DNA from: Chitinophagaceae bacterium
GTDB taxonomy: Bacteria; Bacteroidota; Bacteroidia; Chitinophagales; Chitinophagaceae
DNA: 64,000 bases
Assembly (NCBI GenBank): GCA_016721085.1
Contig: JADKJI010000005.1
Location: 248,001 to 312,000, forward strand
Direction of reading: 5' to 3'
The position numbers and the translations under genes were made by a program. The notes beneath the pieces were generated by a model. The model saw only the letters and a program-made list of their open reading frames with translations. It was not told the origin of the DNA and did not search any database. Below, piece after piece: positions 43,557-52,329 of the stretch. Within the stretch, counting starts at the first letter, position 1; each line of letters opens with the position of its first letter.

Positions 43557-44774
43557 ATGAGCAAGAAAATAGTTTTAGGATTCAGCGGCGGACTCGATAC
43601 CACCTATTGTGTAAAATACCTGAGCGAAGAGAAAGGATACGAAGTACATAGTGTTATCGTAAATACCGGTGGATTTTCTGATGATGAATTGACAAAGATC
43701 GAAGCCCATGCGTATAAGCTGGGAGTGAAAACACATACTACAGTAAATGCCGTTAAAGGCTATTACGACCGTATCATCAAATACCTGATCTACGGAAACT
43801 GTCTCAAGAACAACACCTACCCGTTAAGCGTATCCGCAGAACGTCTCAGTCAGGCGCTTCATATTGCTGAACACGTAAAAGCATTAGGTGCCGATGCAGT
43901 TGCTCACGGAAGTACAGGAGCTGGTAACGACCAGGTTCGTTTTGATATGATCTTTCATATCATGATTCCTGGTGTTGAGATCATTACTCCTATCCGCGAC
44001 CTCAAACTTAGTCGAGAAGAAGAGATCACTTACCTAAAGAGCAAAGGGATTGAGATCAATTTCGAAAAAGCGATGTACTCCATCAACAAAGGTCTTTGGG
44101 GTACCAGCGTAGGCGGAAAAGAAACACTCAACAGTAAAGGCATGCTTCCTGAATCGGCCTGGCCTACTCAGGTTACAAAAACAGATGCTGAAGAAGTGAA
44201 GCTTGGTTTTGTAAAAGGACAATTGACTACTGTAAACGATAAATCATTCGGTCATCCATCTGAAGCTATACAATACCTTCAAACAATCGCAGGTCCTTTC
44301 GGTATCGGTCGCGATATTCACGTTGGCGATACCATCATCGGTATCAAAGGACGTGTGGGTTTTGAAGCAGCAGCTCCAATGGTTATACTGAAAGCACATC
44401 ATGCCCTCGAAAAACACACCCTTACCAAATGGCAATTGCAATGGAAAGATACCCTTGCGCAATTCTATGGTAACTGGATGCATGAAGGACAAATTCTCGA
44501 TCCTGTAATGCGCGATATCGAAGCCTTCCTCGAGAACAGCCAGGAAACTGTAACCGGAGAAGTATTCGTTCAGCTAATGCCCTATCGTTTTCAGGTAATC
44601 GGCATCAGTAGTGCATACGACCTCATGAGCAGCAAGTTTGGTAAGTACGGAGAAATGAACACCGGATTTACTGGAGATGATGTGAGAGGGTTTAGTAAGA
44701 TTTTCGGGAATCAGACTTCGATATGGAATGCAGTTCAAGCGGAGAACGCCAAAGGCCCAAAGCCTAAGGCCTAA
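43557..44774 (+). CDS. argG: Argininosuccinate synthase
   Basis: A 405-residue cytosolic enzyme that joins citrulline and aspartate with ATP. The ATP pyrophosphatase loop is LGFSGGLDTTYCVKYL (about residues 6-21). HGSTGAGNDQVRFDM and later NKGLWGTSVGGKE are the aspartate/citrulline-binding segments. Length is typical. It is the second gene of the arginine cluster. Confidence 0.96.
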   Translation: MSKKIVLGFSGGLDTTYCVKYLSEEKGYEVHSVIVNTGGFSDDELTKIEAHAYKLGVKTHTTVNAVKGYYDRIIKYLIYGNCLKNNTYPLSVSAERLSQALHIAEHVKALGADAVAHGSTGAGNDQVRFDMIFHIMIPGVEIITPIRDLKLSREEEITYLKSKGIEINFEKAMYSINKGLWGTSVGGKETLNSKGMLPESAWPTQVTKTDAEEVKLGFVKGQLTTVNDKSFGHPSEAIQYLQTIAGPFGIGRDIHVGDTIIGIKGRVGFEAAAPMVILKAHHALEKHTLTKWQLQWKDTLAQFYGNWMHEGQILDPVMRDIEAFLENSQETVTGEVFVQLMPYRFQVIGISSAYDLMSSKFGKYGEMNTGFTGDDVRGFSKIFGNQTSIWNAVQAENAKGPKPKA

Positions 44775-44862
44775 AGCTGGGTGCAGGATGCTTGATGCTA
44801 GATGCGAAAGGCAGCACTTCGAACATTTTGACTTTTTAATTTTGACTTTTTAATTTACTCAG
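44750..44862. repeat. B- and D-family words between argG and argC
   Basis: GGCCCAAAGCCTAAGGCC (from about 44754, overlapping the argG end), then GATGCTTGATGCTAGATGCG, then two copies of TTTTGACTTTTTAATT to 44855. No gene or terminator is visible in the 88-base gap after the argG stop. Confidence 0.6.
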
Positions 44863-45879
44863 ATGCCTAAAAGAATAAAAGCGGGAATCATTGGAGGAGC
44901 GGGTTATACAGGGGGTGAATTGATTCGCTTACTGATTAACCACCCCGGTGTTAATCTCACTCATATCCATAGTCGCAGTAATGCCGACAAGCCTGTTCAT
45001 AGCATCCATCAGGATCTGTTGGGAGATACGGAGCTGGTTTTTACAGGTGATAATAAGTTTTTCGAGAAAGGGTCTGTAGATGTACTGTTCCTTTGCTTAG
45101 GACATGGTGAGTCGCGCAAGTTCCTGATTGAAAATAAAGTGGCTGCTTCTGTAAAGATCATTGACCTGGCAAACGACTTCCGTTTATTGGGACAATCAGA
45201 AATCGGATCACGTCAGTTCGTTTATGGTTTACCAGAAGCGTATAAGAATGAAATAAAAGCAGCATCAAATATCGCCAACCCTGGATGCTTTGCCACTACC
45301 ATCCAATTAGGTTTGTTGCCATTGGCAAAAGCAGGATTGTTGAAAGAAGTACATACAACAGGTATAACCGGCAGCACTGGCGCCGGACAATCATTAAGCG
45401 CTTCCTCCCATTTCAGTTGGAGGTCGAACAATATTCAAGCTTACAAAACGCTTACTCACCAACATTTGGGAGAGATACATCAAAGCCTGCATCATCTGCA
45501 GAACAGTTTTCCATCCACACCATTAGGTGATACGAACGGAATCCATTTTGTACCCTGGAGAGGAGATTTCACACGTGGCATCTTCATCAGTTCCCAATTG
45601 CATTGCGAAAAGAAACTCGATGAACTCTATGCCCTTTACGAATCCTATTACGAAGGTCATCCCTTCACACATGTAACTCACGAACCTGTTTTCCTGAAGC
45701 AAGTGATCAATACCAATAAATGCATCATCCAGCTTGAAAAAGCCGGTAACCAATTAGTAGTTCATTCCGTTGCCGACAATTTATTGAAAGGCGCAAGTGG
45801 GCAAGCAGTTCAGAATATGAATTTGTTGTTTGGATTGGGAGAGGAAGAGGGATTGCGATTGAAAGCTTCAGCATTTTAG
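44863..45879 (+). CDS. argC: N-acetyl-gamma-glutamyl-phosphate reductase
   Basis: A 338-residue NADPH enzyme that reduces acetylglutamyl phosphate to the semialdehyde. The N-terminal nucleotide loop is AGIIGGAGYTGGELIRLL, and Cys142 in IANPGCFATTIQLGLLPL is the active-site thiol. HLGEIHQSLHHL and the later VDNLLKGASGQAVQNMNLLFG-type ending (seen as NLLKGASGQAVQNMNLLFG) fit the family. Third gene of the arginine cluster. Confidence 0.96.
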   Translation: MPKRIKAGIIGGAGYTGGELIRLLINHPGVNLTHIHSRSNADKPVHSIHQDLLGDTELVFTGDNKFFEKGSVDVLFLCLGHGESRKFLIENKVAASVKIIDLANDFRLLGQSEIGSRQFVYGLPEAYKNEIKAASNIANPGCFATTIQLGLLPLAKAGLLKEVHTTGITGSTGAGQSLSASSHFSWRSNNIQAYKTLTHQHLGEIHQSLHHLQNSFPSTPLGDTNGIHFVPWRGDFTRGIFISSQLHCEKKLDELYALYESYYEGHPFTHVTHEPVFLKQVINTNKCIIQLEKAGNQLVVHSVADNLLKGASGQAVQNMNLLFGLGEEEGLRLKASAF

Positions 45880-45890
45880 GGAATTTTCAC

Positions 45891-46077
45891 CGCAGAGACG
45901 CAGAGACGCGGGGTAATGCGCTGAAGAAATACAAAAAGAAAATTATATTCCAAAGAAAGCAAGACGCTTTTCCCTGCGTCTCTGCGTCTCCGCGGTAAAA
46001 AAAATACACAATAAACTAAATAATATATTCCAAAGAACCCAAAGCGCAGCTCCCTGCGTCTCTACGGTAAAAACTTC
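45891..46077. repeat. A-family inverted words between argC and argD
   Basis: CACCGCAGAGACGCAGAGAC (from 45889) faces CTGCGTCTCTGCGTCTCCGC (45975-45994) and a second copy CCTGCGTCTCTACGG near 46053, with ATATTCCAAAGAA duplicated at 45946 and 46025. The region is non-coding. Confidence 0.7.
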
Positions 46078-46081
46078 AAAA

Positions 46082-47224
46082 ATGAACTTATTCGACGTTT
46101 ACCCGATCAACGAAATCACAATCGTAAAAGCCAAAGGCTCCTATGTATGGGATGACAAAGGCGACCAGTACCTCGATCTTTACGGAGGCCATGCAGTAAT
46201 CAGCATCGGTCATACACATCCTCATTGGGTAAAACGTATAGAAGCACAATTGGAGCAGATCGCTTTCTATTCAAACTCTATTCGTATTCCGTTGCAACAA
46301 CAATTGGCATCAAGACTTGGAAAGCTTTCTGGAAAAGAAGACTACCAACTCTTCCTTTGCAATAGTGGTGCAGAAGCGAATGAGAACGCATTAAAGATGG
46401 CTTCATTCCATAATGGAAGAAAAAAAGTTGTGGCTTTCAGCAAATCATTTCACGGCCGCACTTCATTAGCTGTTACTGCAACAGATAACAAAAGCTACAC
46501 AGCTCCCGTGAATGAGAATGATAATATCATCTTCCTTCCTTTCAACGACGAAAAAGCCCTCGAAGCCTGTTTCGCAAAACAAGGAAAAGAGATCTCTTCA
46601 GTAATCATCGAAGGCATACAAGGTGTTGGCGGTATCAATGTAGCTGAGAATAGTTTCCTTCAAAAGATCCGCTCTCTTTGCGATGAGCATGGAGCCGTTT
46701 ATATAGCCGACAGCGTTCAGTGTGGTTATGGAAGAAGTGGTAGATTCTTCAGTCATGATTTCGCCGGAGTAAATGCCGATATGTACACAATGGCTAAAGG
46801 AATGGGTAATGGATTCCCTGTTGCCGGCGTTATCATCGCTCCTCATATCAAACCAAAGCATTTCCAACTAGGCACCACATTCGGTGGCAATCATCTGGCT
46901 TGTGCTGCTGCTCTTGCAGTATTGGAAGTGATTGAAGAAGAGAAACTGATGGGCAATGCCGTTACCACCGGACATTACATAAAAGAAGCTCTCAAAGAAA
47001 TACCCGAATTAAAAAACGTAAGAGGCCGTGGTCTAATGATCGGCTTTGATGTTCCCGAAGAATTAAAAGATCTCAAGAAAAACCTTCTCTGGAACCAGAA
47101 AATATTCACTGGAGAATCAAAACCAAACGTAATCCGATTGCTGCCATCGTTGGCGTTGAAGAAAAGGGATGCGGAGGATTTTATTGATGCGATTAAGGAG
47201 GAGATTGCGCTTTTGAAGGCTTGA
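46082..47224 (+). CDS. argD: Acetylornithine/succinylornithine aminotransferase
   Basis: A 380-residue class III PLP aminotransferase. CNSGAEANENALKMA (about 93-107), FSKSFHGRTSLAVTATD, ADSVQCGYGRSG with Asp210, and Lys239 in TMAKGMGNGFPVAG as the Schiff-base lysine are all in place. It converts the acetylglutamate semialdehyde to acetylornithine. The cluster context (after argC) sets it apart from the aminotransferase at 17348. Confidence 0.93.
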   Translation: MNLFDVYPINEITIVKAKGSYVWDDKGDQYLDLYGGHAVISIGHTHPHWVKRIEAQLEQIAFYSNSIRIPLQQQLASRLGKLSGKEDYQLFLCNSGAEANENALKMASFHNGRKKVVAFSKSFHGRTSLAVTATDNKSYTAPVNENDNIIFLPFNDEKALEACFAKQGKEISSVIIEGIQGVGGINVAENSFLQKIRSLCDEHGAVYIADSVQCGYGRSGRFFSHDFAGVNADMYTMAKGMGNGFPVAGVIIAPHIKPKHFQLGTTFGGNHLACAAALAVLEVIEEEKLMGNAVTTGHYIKEALKEIPELKNVRGRGLMIGFDVPEELKDLKKNLLWNQKIFTGESKPNVIRLLPSLALKKRDAEDFIDAIKEEIALLKA

Positions 47225-47227
47225 TAT

Positions 47228-47262
47228 TAGGCCTAAAGCTTAAGGCCTAAAGCCTAAGGCGT
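47228..47262. repeat. B-family arm, left of the four-helix gene
   Basis: AGGCCTAAAGCTTAAGGCC then TAAAGCCTAAGGC. Its reverse complement matches the arm at 47828-47860 at 17 consecutive bases (GCCTTAGGCTTTAGGCC), so the two bracket the 47377-47751 gene as an inverted pair. Confidence 0.7.
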
Positions 47263-47376
47263 GTACTGAGATTGAAACGAGGTTTAGTAATTGACGGATG
47301 AATGTATTGAGCTTTGTTTTTAAGGCTTGATCCGAGTTGGTGAGAATGAATTGTGAACAAGAAAAATTCGGTGAAG

Positions 47377-47751
47377 ATGAGAAATTATAAGAATTATGAA
47401 GTGTGGCAGTGTGCGCATGAATTTGCTGTTTTTGTTTATAAGGAAATAGTACCGGTATTGCCTAAGTCGGAACAATACGAACTCTGTTCTCAGTTAAGAA
47501 GGGCCGCAAGTTCAATTCCGATGAATATTGCAGAAGGTTGTGGAAGATATTCAGAAACAGAATTTGCACGATTTCTTGATATATCTCTTGGGTCAGCACA
47601 TGAAACGGAATACTGTTTACTATTGTTAAAAGACCTGGGGTATATAGACTCCAGTTTATTTGAAAGAGCTACTAACAAAATAGCTGTAATCAAATCAAAA
47701 CTGATTAACTTAATTAAAACAATAAGGAAAGCGCCCATTAAACCCAAATAA
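47377..47751 (+). CDS. Four-helix-bundle protein (S23/intervening-sequence type)
   Basis: A 124-residue helical protein. WQCAHEFAVFVYKEIVPVLP, LCSQLRRAASSIPMNIAEGCGR and FLDISLGSAHETEYCLLLLKDLGYI are the hallmarks of the four-helix-bundle family first found in rRNA intervening sequences and scattered through Bacteroidetes genomes. The role is unknown. ATG 47377 is chosen over a GTG eight codons upstream. It has no evident link to arginine synthesis yet sits between argD and argF, flanked by inverted B-family words. This suggests insertion of a small unit into the cluster. Confidence 0.85.
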   Translation: MRNYKNYEVWQCAHEFAVFVYKEIVPVLPKSEQYELCSQLRRAASSIPMNIAEGCGRYSETEFARFLDISLGSAHETEYCLLLLKDLGYIDSSLFERATNKIAVIKSKLINLIKTIRKAPIKPK

Positions 47752-47825
47752 TAGAATTAAATAAATGAGCATCTTAACCCTTCTTGTTACAAATAGTTAG
47801 GAACTATATAATTCAAACGCAAGCC

Positions 47826-47862
47826 TTAGGCTTTAGGCCCTAGGCTTTAAGCTAAATCATGA
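47826..47862. repeat. B-family arm, right of the four-helix gene
   Basis: GCCTTAGGCTTTAGGCCC then TAGGCTTTAAGC, running into the start codon of the next gene (47859). Inverted relative to 47228-47262. Confidence 0.7.
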
Positions 47863-48854
47863 AACATTTTATAACAAGCACCGACTCTACAAACATCAAT
47901 AGCCTGGTTCTCAAAGCCCTGGCCTACAAACAAAACCCCACTGCCGATAAGCAATTAGGTGCAGGGAAACGTATGGGTTTGTTATTTCTGAATCCAAGTA
48001 TGCGGACGAGATTGAGTACACAGATTGCAGCGCAGAACCTGGGAATGGAGCCGGTAGTGTTTAATGTAGGACAAGAAGGATGGTCATTGGAGTTTGAAGA
48101 AGAAGCCATCATGAGCGGAACAACAGTGGAGCATGTGAAAGATGCAGCACCGATATTGGGAAACTATTTTGATATACTCGGCATCCGTACCTTCCCTTCG
48201 TTAAAGAACAAAGAAGATGATTACAGTGAACTTTATATAAAACAATTCATAAAATATTCCGGCATACCCATCGTAAGCCTTGAAAGCGCCACCTTACATC
48301 CACTTCAAAGTCTTACAGACATAATCACAATCACTGAGCATTTAAACAACTCATCAAAAAAATCTGCGCCAATCCCCGCAATCCGTGGGCACAAACCAAA
48401 AGTAGTACTAACCTGGGCACCCCACGTAAAACCTTTACCGCAATGTGTAGCCAACAGTTTTGCGCAATGGATTAACGCCTGGGGAGAAGCCGACTTCGTA
48501 ATAACACATCCTGAAGATTACGAACTCGACACCCAATTCACCAAAGGAGCCACCATCACCCATAACCAGGAAGAAGCATTGAAAGATGCCGACTTTGTTT
48601 ATGTGAAGAACTGGAGTACCTACACCGACTATGGAAGAATCTATTGCAACGACCCTGACTGGATGCTCACCAACGAAAAATTACAAGCAACCAATAACGC
48701 CAAAGTAATGCATTGCTTACCCGTAAGAAGAAATGTAGAACTTAGCGATGAAATTCTCGACGGACCAAACAGCATCGTAACACAACAAGCTTCTAACAGA
48801 GTTTGGGCGGCGCAGGCGGTGTTAGCGGAAATATTGGAGGGAAGTGGTAAGTGA
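47859..48854 (+). CDS. N-acyl(acetyl/succinyl)ornithine carbamoyltransferase
   Basis: A 331-residue transcarbamylase. The carbamoyl-phosphate loop is PSMRTRLST (about 46-54), and FNVGQEGWSLEF, HPLQSLTD and CLPVRRNVE follow the clade that carbamoylates N-acetyl- or N-succinylornithine rather than ornithine. Bacteroidetes use this type: B. fragilis is reported to use succinylornithine. In the cluster with argB/argC/argD/argE it makes N-acyl-citrulline before the deacylase. Which acyl group is used is not settled by the visible residues. Confidence 0.9.
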   Translation: MKHFITSTDSTNINSLVLKALAYKQNPTADKQLGAGKRMGLLFLNPSMRTRLSTQIAAQNLGMEPVVFNVGQEGWSLEFEEEAIMSGTTVEHVKDAAPILGNYFDILGIRTFPSLKNKEDDYSELYIKQFIKYSGIPIVSLESATLHPLQSLTDIITITEHLNNSSKKSAPIPAIRGHKPKVVLTWAPHVKPLPQCVANSFAQWINAWGEADFVITHPEDYELDTQFTKGATITHNQEEALKDADFVYVKNWSTYTDYGRIYCNDPDWMLTNEKLQATNNAKVMHCLPVRRNVELSDEILDGPNSIVTQQASNRVWAAQAVLAEILEGSGK

Positions 48855-48995
48855 TAAGTTTTAAGTAATAAGAAAGAAGTTTTGAGTAGTAAGTTATAAG
48901 TAAGTAAGCAGTTCGAAGTACCTTGTTATGTGTAGTAAAATTTTGGGCGAAGCCTGTATTTACTTAAAACTTACTACTCATAACTTATAACTATA
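48846..48995. repeat. C-family inverted words between argF-type gene and argB
   Basis: Left words AAGTGATAAGTTTTAAGTAA and AGTAGTAAGTTATAAGTAAG (48846-48905) face TACTTAAAACTTACTACTCA (48960-48979) plus TAACTTATAACTATAAA as reverse complements. It begins before the end of the upstream gene and stops 7 bases before the argB start. Confidence 0.7.
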
Positions 48996-49001
48996 AATAC
49001 C

Positions 49002-49787
49002 ATGGTAACAGTAATTAAAATTGGCGGCAATATCATCGACAAGGATTCACAACTACAGTCGTTCCTAGAATCATTTGCTGCTGTTGCCGGAAAAAAGATA
49101 CTGATCCATGGCGGAGGAAAGATAGCTACAAGAATTGGCGACCAATTAGGAATTGAATCAAAATATGTAGAAGGAAGAAGGATTACTGATGCTGCCACTC
49201 TCGATGTGGTTACGATGGTCTATGGTGGATTAGTGAATAAGAAAATAGTAGCCAGCTTACAAACTATGGGTTGCAATGCCATTGGTATTACTGGTGCCGA
49301 CGCCAACCTCGTTCCTGCCAATAAACGCCCGGTGAAAGAAGTGGATTTTGGTTTTGTAGGTGATGTGAAAAGTGAACAGTTACCTGTAAGCACCTGGCAA
49401 CAATTACTGGAAATAGGATTAACTCCTGTAGTTGCCCCATTGACGCACGACGGAAAAGGTTCCATTCTCAATACCAATGCCGATACCATGGCACAGGAAA
49501 TTGCAAAGGCTTTGGGAAAAGTATATAGTGTAAGCCTGATCTATTCATTCGAAAAACCTGGAGTGTTGCTGGATGTAAATGACGACAACTCAGTTATAAA
49601 TAAATTGAATCCAACTTCCTATCAAGAACTGAAATCGGAACAGAAGATATTTGCTGGCATGATCCCTAAACTCGACAATGCTTTCAGCGCATTGAATGCG
49701 GGCGTAACAAAAGTGATTATTGGGGATGCCGCAAAACTGGACCAATTAATTGCCGGCAGCTCCGGCACAACTATTATCCATGAATAA
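49002..49787 (+). CDS. argB: Acetylglutamate kinase
   Basis: A 261-residue amino-acid kinase that phosphorylates N-acetylglutamate. IKIGGNIIDKD and ILIHGGGKIATRIGDQLG hold the ATP/phosphate loops (Lys and GG), GITGADANL and LTHDGKGSILNTNADTMA the substrate side, and GMIPKLDNAFSALNAGVTKVIIG the C-terminal ATP contacts. There is no N-terminal extension, so arginine feedback of the hexameric type is not expected. Overlaps the next gene by 8 bases. Confidence 0.96.
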   Translation: MVTVIKIGGNIIDKDSQLQSFLESFAAVAGKKILIHGGGKIATRIGDQLGIESKYVEGRRITDAATLDVVTMVYGGLVNKKIVASLQTMGCNAIGITGADANLVPANKRPVKEVDFGFVGDVKSEQLPVSTWQQLLEIGLTPVVAPLTHDGKGSILNTNADTMAQEIAKALGKVYSVSLIYSFEKPGVLLDVNDDNSVINKLNPTSYQELKSEQKIFAGMIPKLDNAFSALNAGVTKVIIGDAAKLDQLIAGSSGTTIIHE

Positions 49788-50859
49788 TTCACTCACCATA
49801 TTACAGGACGATGCGATAGGGTTGTTGAAACGACTCATCGCCACTCCTTCCTTCAGTAAAGAAGAGCAGATCACTGCCGATATCATAGAACGTTTCCTGG
49901 AATCAAGAGGCGTTCGAACAAAAACACATCTGAATAATATCTGGGCTCAGTGCAATCATTTTGATCCTACTAAGCCCACACTCTTGCTGAATAGTCATCA
50001 CGATACCGTAAAACCGAATAAGGGATATACACTTGACCCCTTCTCTCCAATAGAAAGCGATGGGAAATTATTCGGACTGGGAAGTAATGATGCCGGAGGA
50101 TGTCTGGTTTCACTGATGGCGGTATTCCTTCATTATTTCAAAAGATCAGATCTCAAGTATAATCTCGTTTTTGCTGCAACAGCCGAAGAAGAGATATCAG
50201 GACATAACGGCATTGAGGCATTAGTGCCTCGATTGGGTAAGATAGACTGTGGCATTGTTGGTGAACCCACACAGATGCAAATGGCTGTGGCAGAAAAAGG
50301 TTTATTGGTATTGGATGCTGTAGCTCATGGTCGTGCAGGACATGCTGCCCGAAACGAAGGAGAAAACGCTTTATACAAAGCTTTGAAAGATATTGCCTGG
50401 TTCCAGACTTATCAGTTTCCAAAAGTCTCTGATCTGTTAGGACCAGTTAAGACAACTGTAACAGTAATAGAAACAGAAAACAAGGCGCACAACGTAGTAC
50501 CTGCGCATTGTAAGTATGTGATTGATTGTCGCGTGAATGAGCTCTACACTTTCGAAGAGATCATTGAAACCATCAGAGCCAATGTACAAAGCGAAATACA
50601 GCCCCGCAGCACCCGTCTGCGGTCTACTGCTATCGCTTTAGATCATCCATTAATCCAAGCCGGAATTGCTCTGGGAAGAACCTACTATGGCTCTCCCACC
50701 ACTTCTGACAAAGCTCTGATGCCATTCCAAACCCTTAAAATGGGTCCTGGTGATAGCGCACGCAGTCATACCGCCGATGAATTTATATTTGTGGAAGAGA
50801 TAAGGGAGGGGATTGAATTGTATATAAAATTGTTAGATCTCGTTTTGTTGGAGACTTAA
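49780..50859 (+). CDS. argE: Acetylornithine deacetylase-like M20 peptidase
   Basis: A 359-residue M20 metallohydrolase. LLNSHHDTVKPN (His-x-Asp ligands), SNDAGGCLVS, ATAEEEISGHNGIE (Glu-Glu) and GIVGEPTQM are the di-zinc and catalytic motifs, and an inserted dimerisation domain follows at about 170-270. In this place it should remove the acyl group from N-acyl-citrulline (in the transcarbamylase variant) or acetylornithine. The chosen start overlaps the argB end by 8 bases (ATGAATAA), so the two are coupled. Confidence 0.88.
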   Translation: MNNSLTILQDDAIGLLKRLIATPSFSKEEQITADIIERFLESRGVRTKTHLNNIWAQCNHFDPTKPTLLLNSHHDTVKPNKGYTLDPFSPIESDGKLFGLGSNDAGGCLVSLMAVFLHYFKRSDLKYNLVFAATAEEEISGHNGIEALVPRLGKIDCGIVGEPTQMQMAVAEKGLLVLDAVAHGRAGHAARNEGENALYKALKDIAWFQTYQFPKVSDLLGPVKTTVTVIETENKAHNVVPAHCKYVIDCRVNELYTFEEIIETIRANVQSEIQPRSTRLRSTAIALDHPLIQAGIALGRTYYGSPTTSDKALMPFQTLKMGPGDSARSHTADEFIFVEEIREGIELYIKLLDLVLLET

Positions 50860-50867
50860 AGATTTTA

Positions 50868-50992
50868 GCCTAAAGCTTAAGGCCTAGGGCCTAAGGCTCA
50901 TTTAGTAAGCTAAACGGAATTTCGTCGAAGACAGAGATCTAGGTTGGAACTCAAATTAAGCCCTAGGCTTTAGGCCTTAAGCCTTAGGCATC
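50868..50992. repeat. B-family inverted pair between argE and argH
   Basis: TAGCCTAAAGCTTAAGGCCT then AGGGCCTAAGGC (50868-50900) faces AAGCCCTAGGCTTTAGGCCT then TAAGCCTTAGGC (50957-50989), a fold-back around about 55 bases. Non-coding. Confidence 0.75.
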
Positions 50993-51017
50993 TCGCATCA
51001 AGCATAAAGCAATTAAC

Positions 51018-52319
51018 ATGAAACTCTGGCAAAAAGAAAACACCACCGTCTCCTCCATCATCGACCAATTCACCGTTGGAAGAGATAAGGAATTTGATAT
51101 TCTGCTCGCGAAGTATGATGTGCAGGGATCGATGGCTCATGTACAGATGCTGGGAGAAGTGGGATTGATGTCGAAAGCAGAAGCAGATCTGGCGATAGGT
51201 GGGTTGAAGGAAATCATGGCAAGCATTGAAGCGGGTGAATTCTCTTTATCACCAGAGGTGGAAGATGTACACTCACAAGTGGAATTTCTGCTGACGCAGA
51301 AGATAGGAGAAGCAGGTAAGAAGATACATAGTGGCAGAAGCAGGAACGATCAGGTGGCGGTTGATATCAAACTCTATCTGAGAGCCGAAATACTTGCTAT
51401 CAAAAAAGAAACTACTAACCTCTTTCAATTACTGATCAGTCAAAGCGAGGCTTTCAAAGATAAATTGATACCAGGCTACACGCATCTGCAATTGGCTATG
51501 CCTTCTTCTGCAGGACTATGGTTGGGTGCTTATGCAGAAAGCTTGACCGATGATATGGAATTATTAGCTGCGGCTTATGCAATCGCCAATAAGAATCCAT
51601 TGGGAAGTGGGGCAGGATATGGTTCTTCTTTCCCCTTGAATAGAAAACGGACCACCGAATTGCTTTGCTTCGGAAACCTCAACTGGAATTCTGTATATGC
51701 ACAGATGACTAGAGGTAAGACTGAAAAAGTTACTGCTATCGGTATCAGCAGCATCGCTGCAACTATGGCAAGATTGTCGATGGATGCCTGTATGTATCTG
51801 AACCAGAATTTTGGTTTCATCTCTTTCCCTGCTGAATTAACAACAGGCAGCAGTATTATGCCGCATAAAAAGAATCCGGATGTGTTTGAATTGATTCGTG
51901 CGAAATGCAACCGCATTCAATCGGTGCCGAATGAAATCACTCTATTGCTGACCAATCTTCCTTCAGGATATCATCGTGATCTGCAGTTGACAAAAGAAAT
52001 TCTTTTCCCTGCTATAGAGGAATTGAAAGCTTGTCTCCAGCTAATGCAATTGATGCTTTCAAAAATGGAAGTGAAAGATAATATACTGGAAGACGAGAAA
52101 TATAAATATCTCTTCAGTGTAGAAGCCGTGAATGAACTTGTCAACAAAGGCGTTTCATTCCGTGATGCTTATAAGGAAGTGGGGAATACCATTGAAAAAG
52201 GCAATTTCTCATTCGACTATAAGAAGCAGCTTCACCATACACATGAAGGAAGCCTCGGCAATCTCTGTAATAAAGAGATCACCGAGGCCTTCGAAAAAGT
52301 TGCTGCGAAATTTATCTGA
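51018..52319 (+). CDS. argH: Argininosuccinate lyase
   Basis: A 433-residue enzyme of the fumarase/aspartase superfamily that releases arginine and fumarate. DVHSQVEFLLTQKIG, HSGRSRNDQVAVDIKL (first signature), IPGYTHLQLAMPSS and the second signature GSSIMPHKKNPDVFEL are complete. It ends the arginine cluster, 10 bases before a convergent peptidase gene. Confidence 0.96.
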   Translation: MKLWQKENTTVSSIIDQFTVGRDKEFDILLAKYDVQGSMAHVQMLGEVGLMSKAEADLAIGGLKEIMASIEAGEFSLSPEVEDVHSQVEFLLTQKIGEAGKKIHSGRSRNDQVAVDIKLYLRAEILAIKKETTNLFQLLISQSEAFKDKLIPGYTHLQLAMPSSAGLWLGAYAESLTDDMELLAAAYAIANKNPLGSGAGYGSSFPLNRKRTTELLCFGNLNWNSVYAQMTRGKTEKVTAIGISSIAATMARLSMDACMYLNQNFGFISFPAELTTGSSIMPHKKNPDVFELIRAKCNRIQSVPNEITLLLTNLPSGYHRDLQLTKEILFPAIEELKACLQLMQLMLSKMEVKDNILEDEKYKYLFSVEAVNELVNKGVSFRDAYKEVGNTIEKGNFSFDYKKQLHHTHEGSLGNLCNKEITEAFEKVAAKFI

Positions 52320-52329
52320 ACAAATTATC

